Shown one piece after another: positions 38,914 through 51,945 of a DNA stretch of 64,000 nucleotides. Position 1 is the first letter of the stretch. Each line of letters starts with the position of its first letter. Position numbers and translations under genes: made by a program. The stretch is from the NCBI GenBank assembly GCA_008477525.1, contig SPDT01000002.1:186001-250000 (forward strand), read 5' to 3'. Below the pieces are notes generated by a model. That model was given only the letters and a program-made list of their open reading frames with translations. It made no database searches and was not told the DNA's origin. Source of the DNA: Hypomyces perniciosus (lineage: Eukaryota; Ascomycota; Sordariomycetes; Hypocreales; Hypocreaceae).

Positions 38914-41900
38914 GCACTATAGATAAAATTAAATAATAAAGGAAAAGTAACTTCAAACTTAATGTTTATATAAAAATAATAGTAATAGTAGTATTATAAT
39001 AGCTACTTATACTTTAAATAATAGTTTTAAGGCTCCTTTTTTTACTGCTTGCCTCCTTTATAATTATTATTACTATTATCGCTATTATTAATATTATTAA
39101 AATAATTTATACTTTATTTATAAATTATTTAAATAAAGTATTTATTGAATAATCTAGATTATTAATTTTATTTAATATAGCTATAATCTGCTAAAAAAGC
39201 TATATTTACTGCTACTGCTTTTAAAAAGATTTATAATACTAATACTACAGCAACTCCTTTTACTCCTCCTTTTACTTTAAGGTATTAGTTACTTATTTAT
39301 AAAAACTATTTATAGTCAGCAATTATTAAAAAAAGCAATTTTACTTAATATAATAATAGCGCTAATTACTTAAGATAATACTTTATTTATAAAGCAGGTA
39401 ATTATTATTATATTTTATAATATATTTATATTATTTAATTTAATTATTTAAACTATAAAACTAATACTATATAATTATTTTATATTAGCTTTATTAGCCT
39501 ATTAATTAGCCTTTACTATCAATAATAATAAAGCTTTAATAAACTTTTTAATATATAATTAACTACCTTTCTTAAATTTATTAAATAGATAATTAAAAAG
39601 TGCAGGCAAGCTTTATATTTATAATTTAAAGTATTAAAAAGTTTAACTTTATTTATATAAATAGTATAAATAGCACTAGCACTTTTAATATAGCTTTAAA
39701 TAGCTTTAATAATACTATATATATTTAGGCAGTATAGAAAACTATAAATAACTTTTTATTAGGTTAAAAATAAATAATAGCTGAAATCTTAATAAATAAT
39801 AATTGCTTTTTAGTATTATTATATTTGAAACTGCTTATCCCTTTAATAATTACCTCTCCTCTTTCATTATATTTAAATCTATTAAATTTAATAATATTTT
39901 AAAGTGCTTAAAGTGCTATTAAGGTAAAACTTTAATAAGCTTATTAGCAGGTATTAACTTTATAAGGAAATAGGTAACTTTAAATAAGTTATATTAATAT
40001 TTTTAATATAATTATATATTTTTAATATTAATATAATATAGTTAAGTATTAATATAATATAGTTAAGTATTCATATAATATAGTTAAGTATTAATATAAT
40101 ATAGTTAAGTATTAATTTAACTGCTTTTATTAATTATAAATGTAATAGTTTATATTTTATATTGTTTTAAATTAAATTTCACTATATATAATAAATATTA
40201 AAGACTTATAGTTTTTTCGCTATTTATATTAAAGTAAATAGTTCTGCCTTTATTACAAAGGTAATTACTATATTTTACTATATAGTATTTTATAAAATAT
40301 ATCTTTTATATAAAGTTATAAAGTAGCTTTATAAACACTTTTATATTTCTTTATTATTAGTAAAAAAAACTATTATTTACTGGAGTTAAGACCTTTATTT
40401 TACTAAACTTTTTATACTATAACATAAAATACTGCTATATATATAAATAGTAGATTAATTGGTTAACTATTTAGTAGTACTTTTTACCTAGGTTATTAAA
40501 AAACCTTAAAAGTATTAATACTATACATATAATATTAAGCTAAAGTATAATTACAGTATAGAGTATAGACTTTTTTAATAGCTTTTAACTTTTTTAACTA
40601 TTATTTAACTAGTATTTTTATTTATTTAATTATTAAGATAAAAATAATTAAGAATTACTTTTCTTTAACTAAACTAAAGCATTATACTATCTTTTTAAAA
40701 TACTTTTTATATAAAAGGTATATCTAATACTTTTTATAATTTTAAATAATATTAATTCTTAAAAACTACTTTATATCTCTATTACTAATTAGTATATATT
40801 TTCCTTTTAAGCCAGTTATAAGTTTAGTTACTAATACTGTATTGTTTCTATTATATATAATTAAAATATTATTAATATAAAAAAATAGAAAAATCTTTTT
40901 ATTAAGCTTAAAGAAAAGGTATAGCTCCTTTAAATATACCTTTAATCTTTATTCCTTTAAAGTTAATTGCAATTTATTATATTAAAGTTATAGCGAGTCC
41001 TTTAATTTATATAGAGTTTTATTAAACTCTATATATATATTCTTTTACTTAAATTTATGTAATAGCTTATATATTATAAGTATCCTTTATTTATCTTTAA
41101 TTATATTAAAGAAAGTATTTTTTATATTAAACTGCTTTATGTTTAAATTAAATCTAGCTATTAAAGCTATTATTACGCAAAAAGAGTATAGTATACGTAT
41201 TGCAGTATATAGACGCTTTATTATAAACTATTCCTCTAAATTACTTTATACTATTTCAATTTCTTTTTTTTATTAAATTTATATATAAATACCTATTTTA
41301 TAGGTAAAGGTTTCAAGCGCGCTACTAATTATTTAATTTCTTTTTAAATACTTTACTTATATGGTATATTAATCTCCCTTTATATAGCTTTGAAAAACTA
41401 ATCCTTTACTAAGTAGTTTTTAAACTCTCTTTAACTATATAGCAGTTTTACTGAATCTTTTAAGTATACTATTAGCTTTAATAAAGCTATATTAAGCCTT
41501 TAAGTAAATTTTTAATTATAGGCTGCAGTAAATACTATAAAGATAATTTAAAGGCTTTTTTAAGTATTATTTAATATACTTTATTAATCTTGCAGTAAAT
41601 ATATATTTATTATCCTAAAAAGATTTACTATTACTAAATATATTCTACTTTAACTATTTTAAGTTATCCTTTTTCTTTCCCTTTTAAAAGAATAGTTATT
41701 AATTGCTTTTATAAAAGTATTTTTATATAGTTTTATACTTTTATACTATTATAAATTTTCTTTACTACTTTATATAGCTTTATTTATTAATAAAATTATT
41801 TCTTTAACCTATTTATCTGCAATAGTAAATCTATTTAATAATTCTTTTATATTTTAAATATTAGACTTTTACTAGCTTTATTTATTTTTTCACTATAAAA

Positions 41901-44900
41901 GATTATCTCTATTACTTTACTATATTAATTAATCCCTTACCTTTTTATATGTTGTTTTTAATAATAAAGGACTTATAAATATATTCCTAGCCTTTATTAA
42001 ATGTATTTTCTAGGTCTTTTTTAAAACTTTTACAGGGTATTTAAAGTTTAATAGGCATTAAAGTAGGTTTATTTATACTAGTAAAGCTTTTAAATATTAT
42101 TTTAATACTCTTTAATACTTTTACCTTTTAATTTAAATACTTTATTAATTCCTTTACTTAAAGGATATTATATAAATATAGTAAAGATATAAAGTTAAGT
42201 TTTTCTTTTTTTTCTTTAAGTTTAATATTATTAAATAGCTTTTAAAGCTTAATAATTCATAGTTTTTTAGCGCTATTAAGTTTATGGTTATAATACCTAA
42301 TTTTATTAAATTTAATATTTTTGATTATAATAGCTTTTTTAAAGTAAAGGATTTATATTTAATATATATTAGTAGTAAAATAGCTAAGAAAATATTTTAT
42401 AATCTTTTTAAGCTTCATTTAAATTTCTTTATATTTTATATGACTGTATAGTATTAATTTAATGTATAAGCGCAGCAGCTATATATATAAATACTGCTTT
42501 AATTAGGTTTTAAATCTATATTATATTTTTTATTAAGATAAAGGTATCGTCGCAGAACTATTATTTTAATATATTTATAAATAGATATATTGTTTATATA
42601 TATAAAAGGCTAATATTAATTAGCTGTACTGCAGTTACTATACTTTTAACTTATAGTTACTTTAATAAACTTACTTTATATAATATTTTAATTAACTATA
42701 TAGTAACCTCTTTATTTATATATTTAATTCTACTATTAGTTTTATAAGTATTAATAAGTATATATTTAAAAGTAATCCTTTAAATATATAATTCCTTTTT
42801 ATAGCCTGTTTTTCTATATATCTTTATTATTAATATATTTCTTTTAGCAATAATAATAGATAAATACTTTAAACTGCCTTTTAACTTTACTATTAAAATT
42901 AAATAGTGTATTTATTATAGTTTAACCCTTTTTCTTTATTAATAGTATAGCTTTTATTTATTTACTATATTTATCGTTTAAAATAAATTATTAATTACTA
43001 CTATTATACCTTTCTTCATAGTTTTAAAAATCCTATTAAATATAGTAAAATAGTCTTTAAAATCTATAGTTAAATAAGCGTTTTAAGATAATTTAAATTA
43101 TATATATAAAAGTATATACTTTATAGTTAATCTATTTAATACTCTTAATTTATTTATTCTTTACAGTATATATTAGCTTCTTTAGCGCCTTAAGATTCAT
43201 ATATCCTAATTATAAATATTAAGAATATTTAAAATTATTTTTTAAAAGTTAAAGATCTTTTAAAAGCCTATATATACGTTTAATGCATTGCCTTTTTAAA
43301 TTAAAAGTGATTTTAAGTATAAAAGTGATTTTAAGTATAAAAGTAATATAGTATAGTATTAAATTAGTATAATTATTTAAGAGATTAATATCGGTAAATA
43401 AAGGGTTATATTCTAAAAAGATTAAATTATATTTCTTTTAAAGGTTTACTATAATAATATTTTATTTAAATATTTTAAATTTAGGGGATAGTTATACTTT
43501 TAATACAATATATTAACTTTATAGTTTTGCCTTTAATATCATATTTATATAAAAGCCTTTTATAATAATAATAACTTTTAATATAAGATTTTTAATCTAT
43601 ATACTTTTTATACTGTTTATAAGCTTTTTAAGTTTATATATCCCCTTTATAAATACTTTAAAGGAGGTTATATTAGCCTTGATTTTATTATGTAATTTAT
43701 TTAATATAAAGGTACTAGGTTTAAGTAAATCTTTATTATTTATTAAGTATATAGCATCATAGTTATTAAAGAGTATATTTATACAGAGTATATAAACTTA
43801 TTTTTTATGTATTAAAAAACCCTTTATATTTAGTTTAAAGGCATTAATTAAAGTTAAGTTAATTAAAGCTATAGTAATGTTCTTTAAATAGTTATTTTTC
43901 CTTTTTATACTTTATTTTTTAGCTTTAAGTATAAACCTGCTTATTTATTTTTATTAATATATTTATAAACCTTTTTAATTTATTTAACTATTAATTATTT
44001 TTACTATAACAGGTTTATCTTTTTAGTTTATATATATAATACTGTTTAATAATATTTAAATGCCTATTAATATTTGTAATTATAAAAGTATTTTTTAAAT
44101 TAATTTTTTACTTAATTAAAGTGACCCTTTAAAGTAGTATATACACTAGGCTTTTTATTGCTATATAAATAATTAAATGTAGTATAAAAGTTATGAATAT
44201 ATCATATAAAAGATAAAATATTGTTTATATTTTTAGCCTTTTTTTAGTAAATTTATTATATTTACTAGTAGTTTAATTAAATGTATAATAATTATTTTAG
44301 CTTTAAGGAAATTAAAAATAGTGCTATTTTTTTAAATATTAATAATATTATATTTCACTGCTAGTATATAAGCTTTAAATTATTTATTATATTAATTATA
44401 TAGGTTAGTTTTTAAGCTTTAAGCTTCTTTAAAAACTAGTTTATAGTTCCTTTAAGTAATTTTTTTAATATTTAAAGCGCTTAAAGTCAAAGTCTTTTTT
44501 AATACTTTAAAGAATATATATATAATAATAGCTATATATATATTATTATTATTAAAGTTATCCACTTAAATATTAATTATATTTAATGATAATATATCAT
44601 TTAAAGTTATACTTATAATAGCTATTATAAATTATTTCCTTTTTATTATTTATTAAGCAGTAAATATTTATTCTTTTATAAATATTAGGTTATACATATT
44701 TAATAGAATAGTCTTTAATATTTATATATAAATGATATTATTCTTTTTCTATTTATTTTTTATAAATAATTAAATGTCCTATACTTTTCAAATTATTATT
44801 TAATAAAATACTATAATTATTTCATTTATAGCAGTATCTTTATGACTTATAATTTTAAAGTTAAGCTTTTTAATTATATTACTTTATATAAATTATTTAA

Positions 44901-45155
44901 AAAGTAAAAAGTAATTATTTTTATAATTAAAGTAATAAAAATTTATCTAATATTAAATCTTTTAACTATTCATATAATATTTAAAGACTTTAATTTATTT
45001 TACTTAATCCTTTTTTATTTTTAACTTAAATATAATAAACAGTTTATAGGAATCTTTATTAGCGTTTATAATAATAGTAAAGTATATTAGAAAATAATAA
45101 AAAGTAAGTTTTTAAATATATTTTTATACTTTTAGAAGTAATCTAGGCTTATAAC
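38914..45155 (-). mobile_element. Old Copia element, right piece
   Basis: This continues 373-496 after the Gypsy-A insertion. Clear matches to the intact Copia copy include 40,385 onward versus 19,055 onward (GTTAAGAC, TATATATAAATAGTAGATTA) and 42,455 onward versus 21,150 onward (CAGCTATATATATAAA). The reverse transcriptase motif on the minus strand is again YINN (near 40,860-40,880). The antisense frame family seen at 17,757 recurs at about 39,240-39,970. It is the most A+T-shifted of all the elements, as expected for the oldest layer. No intact frame remains. Confidence 0.8.
40028..40111. repeat. 21-bp tandem repeat, four copies
   Basis: The unit TTAATATAATATAGTTAAGTA occurs four times head to tail (40,028-40,048, 40,049-40,069, 40,070-40,090, 40,091-40,111), with a single A-to-C difference in the third. 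It lies within the old Copia relic and was not seen at the matching place of the intact copy. Confidence 0.9.
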
Positions 45156-45365
45156 TGTTATATAGCTATAAGCACTTTATATTAAAGTATAAGATTGTGG
45201 CTTAAATTATATAAAAGTGTATGCCTTAAAGACCCTGCTATATACGCATTGCATAACCCCTGTGATTATATAATAAAGCATCTAACCAATAATGCTGTGC
45301 GCACTTTATCCTTATACTTCGTGTATCATATATAGCCATATACTAAAGGGGGTGATGATGTTACA
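45156..45365 (-). repeat. Probable right LTR of the old Copia element
   Basis: The internal end AATCTAGGCTTATAAC, which directly precedes the 5' LTR in the other copies, stands at about 45,140-45,155. The next 210 bp run from TGTTATATAGC to GATGTTACA, with TG...CA ends, and its first roughly 100 bp resemble the 99-372 LTR (TATAGCTATA, CTGCTATATA). The rest has diverged. A+T-rich sequence ends here. The right edge is uncertain. Confidence 0.45.
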
Positions 45366-46869
45366 AGGGAGTCTACCTTATATCAGATCACGTGCCGAGG
45401 AGAGACATATATAGACGGCCCATTTACAACAAGAAATTGGGCTTAGTGTATAGGATACAGGTAAGGTAAGGTCAATTTGAAAGTTATACATAAATAGAGA
45501 TATATGTATGTGTGAATAGTAATTCTGATTAAAAATAATGCCAGTCATAGGGGTCTGGAGGAGCTCCATCAAATCGTGTACCACGGTTGTAATTGTTCTC
45601 TGGGTTTTGTCTTCATCTCCCAATCATTCCAGGAACCGTGAGACATAGCTCACTCACTAGATATGCCTGATCGACTTTAGATAAATCAATACTGACTTCA
45701 AGGTTTCTCAAGGCATGATTCCAGGAGCCTGCAAGTATTAAGGTGGGTAGCAGCTTCCTTCGAATTGGTGGAGAGTCCATTGTTGACATGCAATTAGCAT
45801 CAGCAGTATTTCAATAAAGACTGTCGATGACGGTTGCAGATATCTTCAAGGTGACCCAGCTTGTTAATCTAGCGCTATTGGTCGTGGAAACCGTCGTGGA
45901 AATCGTCGTGGAAAAAGGCGTTGAAGAAGGCGTGCAACTGCAACCACCACACTCTGTGTTTAAGGCCAATGATCTAAACCTTCATCCAGAGCTCTGTAGC
46001 CCTTACACTTGATTTTGACCTCGGAGCTGTCAAGAGCGTGATCCATGCTATGAATTTTCAGGAGCATTCGATCTTGGATGTGCTGCAAGACCCATCAGCT
46101 CGATTCCCCCAATAGATTTTTGATCTGCCTACTGGTGTGGAATTCTCTAGATTGCAGAAGGCCTGTGAGAAGTCCATGAGTCATTTCGATATCTTTCACG
46201 TAGTCTTCATCTCCCCTCAGACTGGCCTACGACAACTTCGATACCATGGAAGAGTATATATAGCATCCCTCAAGAAGAAAAAGAAAAAAGAGAAATAAAG
46301 ATGTGGTTCATCAATTCAAGATGCTGTGCCACGTCGGGGATAAGATAGCACTGCTTGAGAAATGTTGGGTCCTACTTGATCCTCGACCAGCAAAATAGGG
46401 GACGCTCGTACTTCCGCATCAGTTCTCCACATGTTTACTCCGATGTCAGACTAAAACACGAGGCATGCACTGACATTCAGCTTCGGATCTGATGACAATA
46501 GCTCTGAACATATTCATATATACGTGTAACGAAGTACGCAAGCCCTTTTCCCACCCCTGGAGTCCGTGTCGCATAACGATGTGCTACAAACAAGCCTGTC
46601 AGCATAGCAGTACTTTCCACCATCACTAGATTGAGCCACTCCTTAGTTGCGAGCGTCTTCCCGCTGCAATATTTCTCGACGTTTCCTACATCGCCAAGTA
46701 GCAAAGATATAAACATTTCAGGCTAGCATCTCCCGCCAATTTCACCCGCACACCGACAAAGCAACCCCCCAGCTTTCATTAGCATTCTTCATCCTCTTAC
46801 AGAATATCTCCCTGTCTTACCTTTTTCCCAATTTACTACAAGATATCAAACCATTCAAGTCAAGAAAAA
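45366..46869. other. Intergenic, normal composition, no gene recognised
   Basis: Composition is ordinary for a gene region, but I see no recognisable gene. Short open frames occur (minus 45,378-45,623, plus 45,827-46,012, plus about 45,976-46,113, minus 46,477-46,716) without motifs. They could be gene remnants next to the transposon block. Confidence 0.5.
45881..45928 (+). repeat. 12-bp tandem repeat
   Basis: GTCGTGGAAACC, GTCGTGGAAATC and GTCGTGGAAAAA follow one another, with a degenerate fourth unit GGCGTTGAAGAA. In one frame they encode repeated V-V-E-x. Whether this is translated is unknown. Confidence 0.7.
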
Positions 46870-48390
46870 ATGAGCCCAATTCTAGAAACCGTCCTTGTTG
46901 TCAGGGTGTTCATTGCTGTGGCTCGTAAGCTGGCCTCTCCGCGGCTATTAACCTTCTCGATCTGGGCGATGGCTTGTCGCCGTAAATGACGCATGAGTCG
47001 TATCCGCACCCCCTCCGGTGTCCCTAAAGTAAACTTTCAGATCACCACTACGGATGAGAGAGATGGACTTTGTAGGTTTTCGAGATTCTCTCCATTTCAC
47101 GGATCTTTCTCGTCCAATCGCGGGCTAGTTGATGTAATTGGCTCGTCACTGGCTCTGACTGGCTCAAAATACGTAAAGAAGGCCTAGGTCAAGTTACAGG
47201 ACATTTTGGGACTCCGGCGTCCTGATACTAAGTGTATCCAAGGCTCAGTGTCAAGCGTTAACTGTGAAACCAAGATTGCTATGGTTATCGATAGTATCTC
47301 CAAAGAAGCTACCACTTACCATTATGACTTCATCACTGCTATGGTTCTGAGGAGAGTATGGCATGTATTACCGCCTACGGTATTGAAATGGCTTCAGAGT
47401 TGAAGCTGGTGAATCCTCATGTTGACGTCACCCTGGTTTATTCGCGAGATAAGCTTCTGTCTTCTGAGCCCCTGCCAGACGAGTGTAAAGACAAAGCTCT
47501 GGAGATGGTTAGGGAACCGAATGTCAAGGTTCTAATGAACCACCGCTTAGCCACACCATCAGGGTTGAATCATTTTGTATGAGGTTGAGTTCACAAACGG
47601 ATGCAAGATAGTTGCTAGTAAAGTAGTCATGGCTCTTTCTAAGAGTGTTTATGTCAAAATCCTGGCCAAGTAAGATTCATTTCTCTCTGTTTTTACCTCA
47701 CTCTTTGCTTGGCAACAGAGTTAATCTTTCCTTTCAGGATGGACTTTGTTTCTAGAATAGTGTTATCAGATGGTCTAGCATTAAGCGCTGTGGTGCCGCC
47801 CTTCACGGCGGATATTACGTCACTTACGTACAACATCCACCAGAGTGTGCTACAGCAGCTCACCAGCCACGAGCCCAAGTTCGAGTATCAATCACATATC
47901 AACAGTATGAGGGCTCATTGGTGGATTGGAAATGATTGAATTCGACACTCTTGCTCATCCCAAGTTAGGTGGGAAGAGCTGCTGCTTGAATGCATGAAAA
48001 CTTGCTAACTAATTGATCATGACGATCCGGATCTAGGAAATCGAGTTGTCATGATATCGTCATTGACTTACGGATCCGGCTGTTGTTGCAAGCTGGTTAG
48101 GAATGAAGGAATGTTCGTTGGAATGAAGCAATGTGCCGTGATGTGGAACTATCCGTTACTGAGGTTGACAAGGAGTTGTAGGAAATCTCACCCTTGATTG
48201 GCGTGGTGGTGGGCAATAATGCAGTTACATATGATCCGGATTCAATTCGGACCAGAGGTGTTGAAGGCGTATTTCAGGGATGATTTAGGTTGTCATCTAC
48301 CTAGTCTTTGTCTGTCATCGACGTATGAGAGAGAGCGGGTGATATGGTTTCCTGGGATTACATGCAACTGAGTGGTAGGACAGACGGTGG
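46870..48390 (+). pseudogene. Broken AIF/AMID-like FAD/NAD(P) oxidoreductase gene
   Basis: Pieces of one protein appear in order but in different frames. They are M-S-P-I-L-E-T-V-L-V-V (46,870), I-Q-G-S-V-S-S-V-N...Y-H-Y-D-F (about 47,223-47,330), G-I-E-M-A-S-E-L-K-L-V-N-P followed by S-R-D-K-L-L-S-S-E-P-L-P (about 47,376-47,480), E-V-E-F-T-N-G-C-K...V-V-M-A-L-S-K-S-V (about 47,583-47,650), K-R-C-G-A-A-L-H-G-G-Y-Y-V then Y-N-I-H-Q-S-V-L-Q-Q-L with a frame change near 47,825, and W-D-Y-M-Q-L-S-G (about 48,352). This order fits apoptosis-inducing-factor-like pyridine nucleotide-disulphide oxidoreductases. The glycine-rich NAD-binding loop before G-I-E-M-A is missing, and frameshifts and stops break the rest. 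The gene is inactive; family assignment is from memory of motifs. Confidence 0.72.
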
Positions 48391-50343
48391 ATTTAAAGGC
48401 TTAAATTGCTCGTTTTGCAGGGCTGCATCTAGTTCAGGGATTCACGTAGTATCGGCGTTTGAGGATTGGCAGTGCCACATGATGATAAAAAGGGATTTAA
48501 ATTTACATCACATACACGGATCATATAAATTTGCATTTTGATTATAATTGTTAGATTATTAAATTACTTGGTATATACAATGGCTATTTTGTATATGCTG
48601 TGATCATTACGAATGCACTTCTAAAACCCCGTACCTTTGGTCTGCTTATTCCCTCTCACATCAATTTCCCTCCGCAGAACTGAGGTGTGGTATGGGTGTC
48701 GTTGAGGACCTTGCTAGATCCCCGGGAAGCAGCAGTCACGGACGGGAGCGGGCGTTGTTCGCAACTACTACGAATGTGGCTTGTCGCGATTGATTGAATA
48801 TCTCGTGCAATGTGCTTTTTTATTTGTGATGCAGCGTAAATGGCGATTGAGATAAGATGGGAGGGAGGGAGTTTTGCGCAAGCTCAGCAGGATAGGACAA
48901 TCCGTGTCTAAAGCGAATTTCCTCTCATACCGAGGAGTAATTGCATAAAGAGCATGTAATTTTTACCTGATCCGTAGCCTGCTCTGCATGTACCGAATTC
49001 AATGGTAGATGTCCCTGGCCATCGAGCTCATCGCTGTTGGTTGGGGCGCTGAAGGTGATTGTGGACGAAGATCAAGCGCCAGAGCCAGTAGTTCTGTCAG
49101 CGTTCAAAAAGGCCGCAAATAATTCAGGACTCAGCATACGCGAGAGCAAGGTTTGCCTTGGCGGCCAAAAGAAGAGCGGCGGGTAAAAAAAAATCGATGG
49201 TGGAATCAAAGCTCCAGGATCGAGTCAAATTTCAACGCAGTTCAGCATCACCGCTACCCATATTGCTGCATTGCGTCAGTTACCTACATGCATACAAGCA
49301 CGAGTAGAAAACGCTACGGTGTCATGTTGGGTTTCGGCTGTCCTCGGTAAGAACAGAAGGACAAGGGGGGCATTGGCGACAGCGAAATCCGTGCACATTA
49401 TTGCTCCATAGTACGGAGTAGTATTGATTGTCACGGTAGTATCCATTCGATGCAATGGCCTTGCTGCACCGTGACGAGTCCTCAGCGATCCACGCACTAT
49501 TATTCGACAAGGCCAAAGATGGGATAGGTACTGCGTACTCCGTACACATGCGGGAATTTACCCATCCATGGAATCAGATAAAATGCGCCTTGTTTTTTAG
49601 GGAAAGGTTTGCGATGGTGAGTGGACAATGCCAGGGTGTCTTAGCCCGCTTCTAGTATCATGGGGCGCATAGGGGTTCATATTTGCCCCCGAGTGCTGTA
49701 TGTACCTGTGCAGCTTTGATAATACTGGCAGCAGTAATTCGTTTGTGGATTACGTACAGAGTACGAAGTGCTCCCTGTTGAGTGAGGGAATATTATCCTG
49801 CGCGAGGCAGAAATTTGCTTGCTTGGCACAAGTACTGCCTAGCAGTGGAGGGTTGGCAGGCTGGATGGATCTAATCAATCAAATCTTTCCACTGACTAGT
49901 TCCGCATATCCCACCTACGATGGAGGGGTGTGCGTCGAAGAGAAATGGCAGCGCCACCATCAAAGCTGCCCTCTGCAGTATGTATTAGTAGTATCGTAGC
50001 CTTGTCTCTTTGGCTTGGCTGGTTGCGGATGGCTACAGCTTCAATTTCTAGGTAGTAATACATAGTACTGATCCATGCTAGGGCGAGCGGCCAGTCCATC
50101 TCGGTATTCAAGCCTGGATGGACTCGTACTCCTGCACTACCCCCGAAAACAAGCGAGTTGGGATCTTGGAGGTTCCTCCTCACCTCAGCCAAGGAAGCTC
50201 GGCTTTTCTGGGCAGTGATGCTCCTTTCATAAGCCCTCCTATCGCGGTGGTTTCATCCTTAACTTCAATACTTTGTCAATTAGGTGCGGTTTGTGCAATT
50301 CCTTATCCTCTCAGTTCATTGGCCTTGAAAAAGCGAAATTACA
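48391..50343. other. Intergenic region upstream of sidF
   Basis: No supported gene. The 5' part may be the decayed tail of the oxidoreductase pseudogene. It contains one ATCAGATAA site (49,573-49,581) and two TACGGAGTA-type words (49,411-49,420 and 49,535-49,545). The last few hundred bases should hold the sidF promoter and leader. Confidence 0.5.
49573..49581 (+). promoter_or_regulatory. ATCAGATAA, candidate SreA site upstream of sidF
   Basis: A perfect match to the ATCWGATAA consensus of the iron-responsive GATA repressors (SreA, Sre1), 762 bp before the sidF start codon. It is the only one of the six sites preceded by A; the other five are preceded by G. Confidence 0.6.
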
Positions 50344-51776
50344 ATGGCGACCACCGCGTTCTCATCAATTGCTCCTGAGGAGACAGTCGTCAGGCTTCCA
50401 CACCCCTACCACACCGAATACACTATCCAAAAAGCGCCATCACCAGACAGCGACAACAGTGTGGAATACTATCAATTATGCCTCAAACCTGGCGATTACT
50501 CTGGAAAGAAGCCTCCTATCGAACTCCACTCTTCTCAACTTTTTTTCACGGAACCGATTGATCTTAAGTCGCATGAACTGCCGCCCCAGTCCAACAACAG
50601 CGCCTGGGCACGAGCCAGACGTTCGCCATGTACAACCATTGCTTGGGATGCTGCTACAGCTCGTCCTACTCTGGCGCAAACATGGATGCTGCTCTATGCG
50701 CTCTTTACTGTGCGACCAGCTATACAGACGCTTCGATTAGAGCTTAGGGGAACAAACGCCGTTGTTTTGGGACAACAACTGAAAGACGTTGCGCTTACAA
50801 TTGATCACCCGCTTCCTACACGAGACCAGAGAGGTCCTTCTACAACAACAGACGTCACCGTTATACTGGCATTGCGAAGCACTTTCTGGCAGGGTGCAGG
50901 ATCCCCCTTTGGGCCTCGTCCTGTGTGGTGTCCTGAAGACTCGCCACTATCTCTGCCCACATCTAACCCGCTGGCTTCATATCCTGTCACGCCACTTCAG
51001 CATACTATGACCATTGCCTCACCTGGCGATCCTGAGGACCCAGAGCGAACTCAGCAGACATGGCATCCAATCCGACCAGCCAAGCCAGCACCAGGCGCTA
51101 TCATCTATAGCCGATGGATATCTCACCTGAAGGAGACTTTCTCCATGGTGTCTCTCGATTGGCAGGATGCCGAGCACTTGAGATTGTTCCATGAGTGGCA
51201 GAACGACCCTCGTGTCTCGCAGGGTTGGAACGAGACGGGCACTCTGGAACAGCACCGGGAGTATCTACGTAAGATCCATATGGATCCTCACCAGGTCGCT
51301 GTCCTGGCCAAGTGGGATGACACGTACTTTGCGTACTTTGAGATTTACTGGGCCAAGGTGAGATCCGTAACCCCAACGTTTTCACAATCTTTTATGTTAA
51401 TATTTGCTCTCAGGAGGACCGCCTAGGTAGCTACTACGATGCTGGCAATTTCGATCGCGGCCGTCACTCCCTTGTCGGCGATGTTCGTTTCCGCGGCCCG
51501 CATCGCGTGTCAGCCTGGTGGAGCAGCCTGATGCACTACCTCTTTCTCGATGATCCCCGAACCATGTATGTCGTTGGCGAGCCCAAGGATAGTAACTCGA
51601 CGGTCGTCATGTATGACCTAATTCATGGCTTTGGCCTCGACAAGTTTGTCGACTTGCCGCATAAGCGCAGTGCGTTTGTGCGTTGTCACAGGGAGCGTTT
51701 CTTCCAGCTCTGTCCACTAGGCGATAATGAGAAGGCGGTTGGCGGGATGAGGATTGGACTTGTGCCAAAGCTGTAG
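50344..51776 (+). CDS. sidF: SidF-like N5-hydroxyornithine acyl (anhydromevalonyl) transferase
   Basis: It transfers the anhydromevalonyl group from its CoA ester to N5-hydroxyornithine, giving the building block of fusarinine siderophores. Exons are 50,344-51,357 and 51,414-51,776. The 56-bp intron (GTGAGA...CTCAG) restores the frame from Y-W-A-K to [11 protein letters not shown], and the product is 458 aa, close to the roughly 460 aa of known SidF. Residues about 265-430 form a GNAT-type acyltransferase domain related to MbtK/IucB, with [10 protein letters not shown] (283-292) and [11 protein letters not shown], followed by [16 protein letters not shown]. The last residues are P-K-L, a near-consensus peroxisomal PTS1, as expected because SidF is peroxisomal in Aspergillus. 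The start has a good context (ACAATGG). It converges on sidI with 169 bp between the stop codons. Confidence 0.92.
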
Positions 51777-51945
51777 GCGATAGATGAAAACATGGACTCT
51801 TGTTCGGTAATCGTTTGCAACCTGGGTCAATCATCAAATTTGAATTGAAATGGGAATGTAAAAAGAATGGTTAGTGTATAAACATTGAATCCTGTATATG
51901 TTTTTGAGAAAAGAAACCTGTATCTCTATGTATTCTCCGATTTTT

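Noticed and set aside
40028..40111. CRISPR-like array
   Set aside because: The repeats are contiguous without spacers, in a eukaryotic transposon relic.
1..45365. tRNA or rRNA genes in the A+T-rich block
   Set aside because: No tRNA-like A/B boxes in a foldable context and no rRNA segments were seen; all long stretches are accounted for by retroelements.
46477..46716. Minus-strand open frame of 79 codons
   Set aside because: No motif or homologue recognised; possibly chance or a gene remnant.
50273..50740. Plus-strand open frame of 155 codons overlapping sidF exon 1
   Set aside because: It is in another frame of a well-supported exon.
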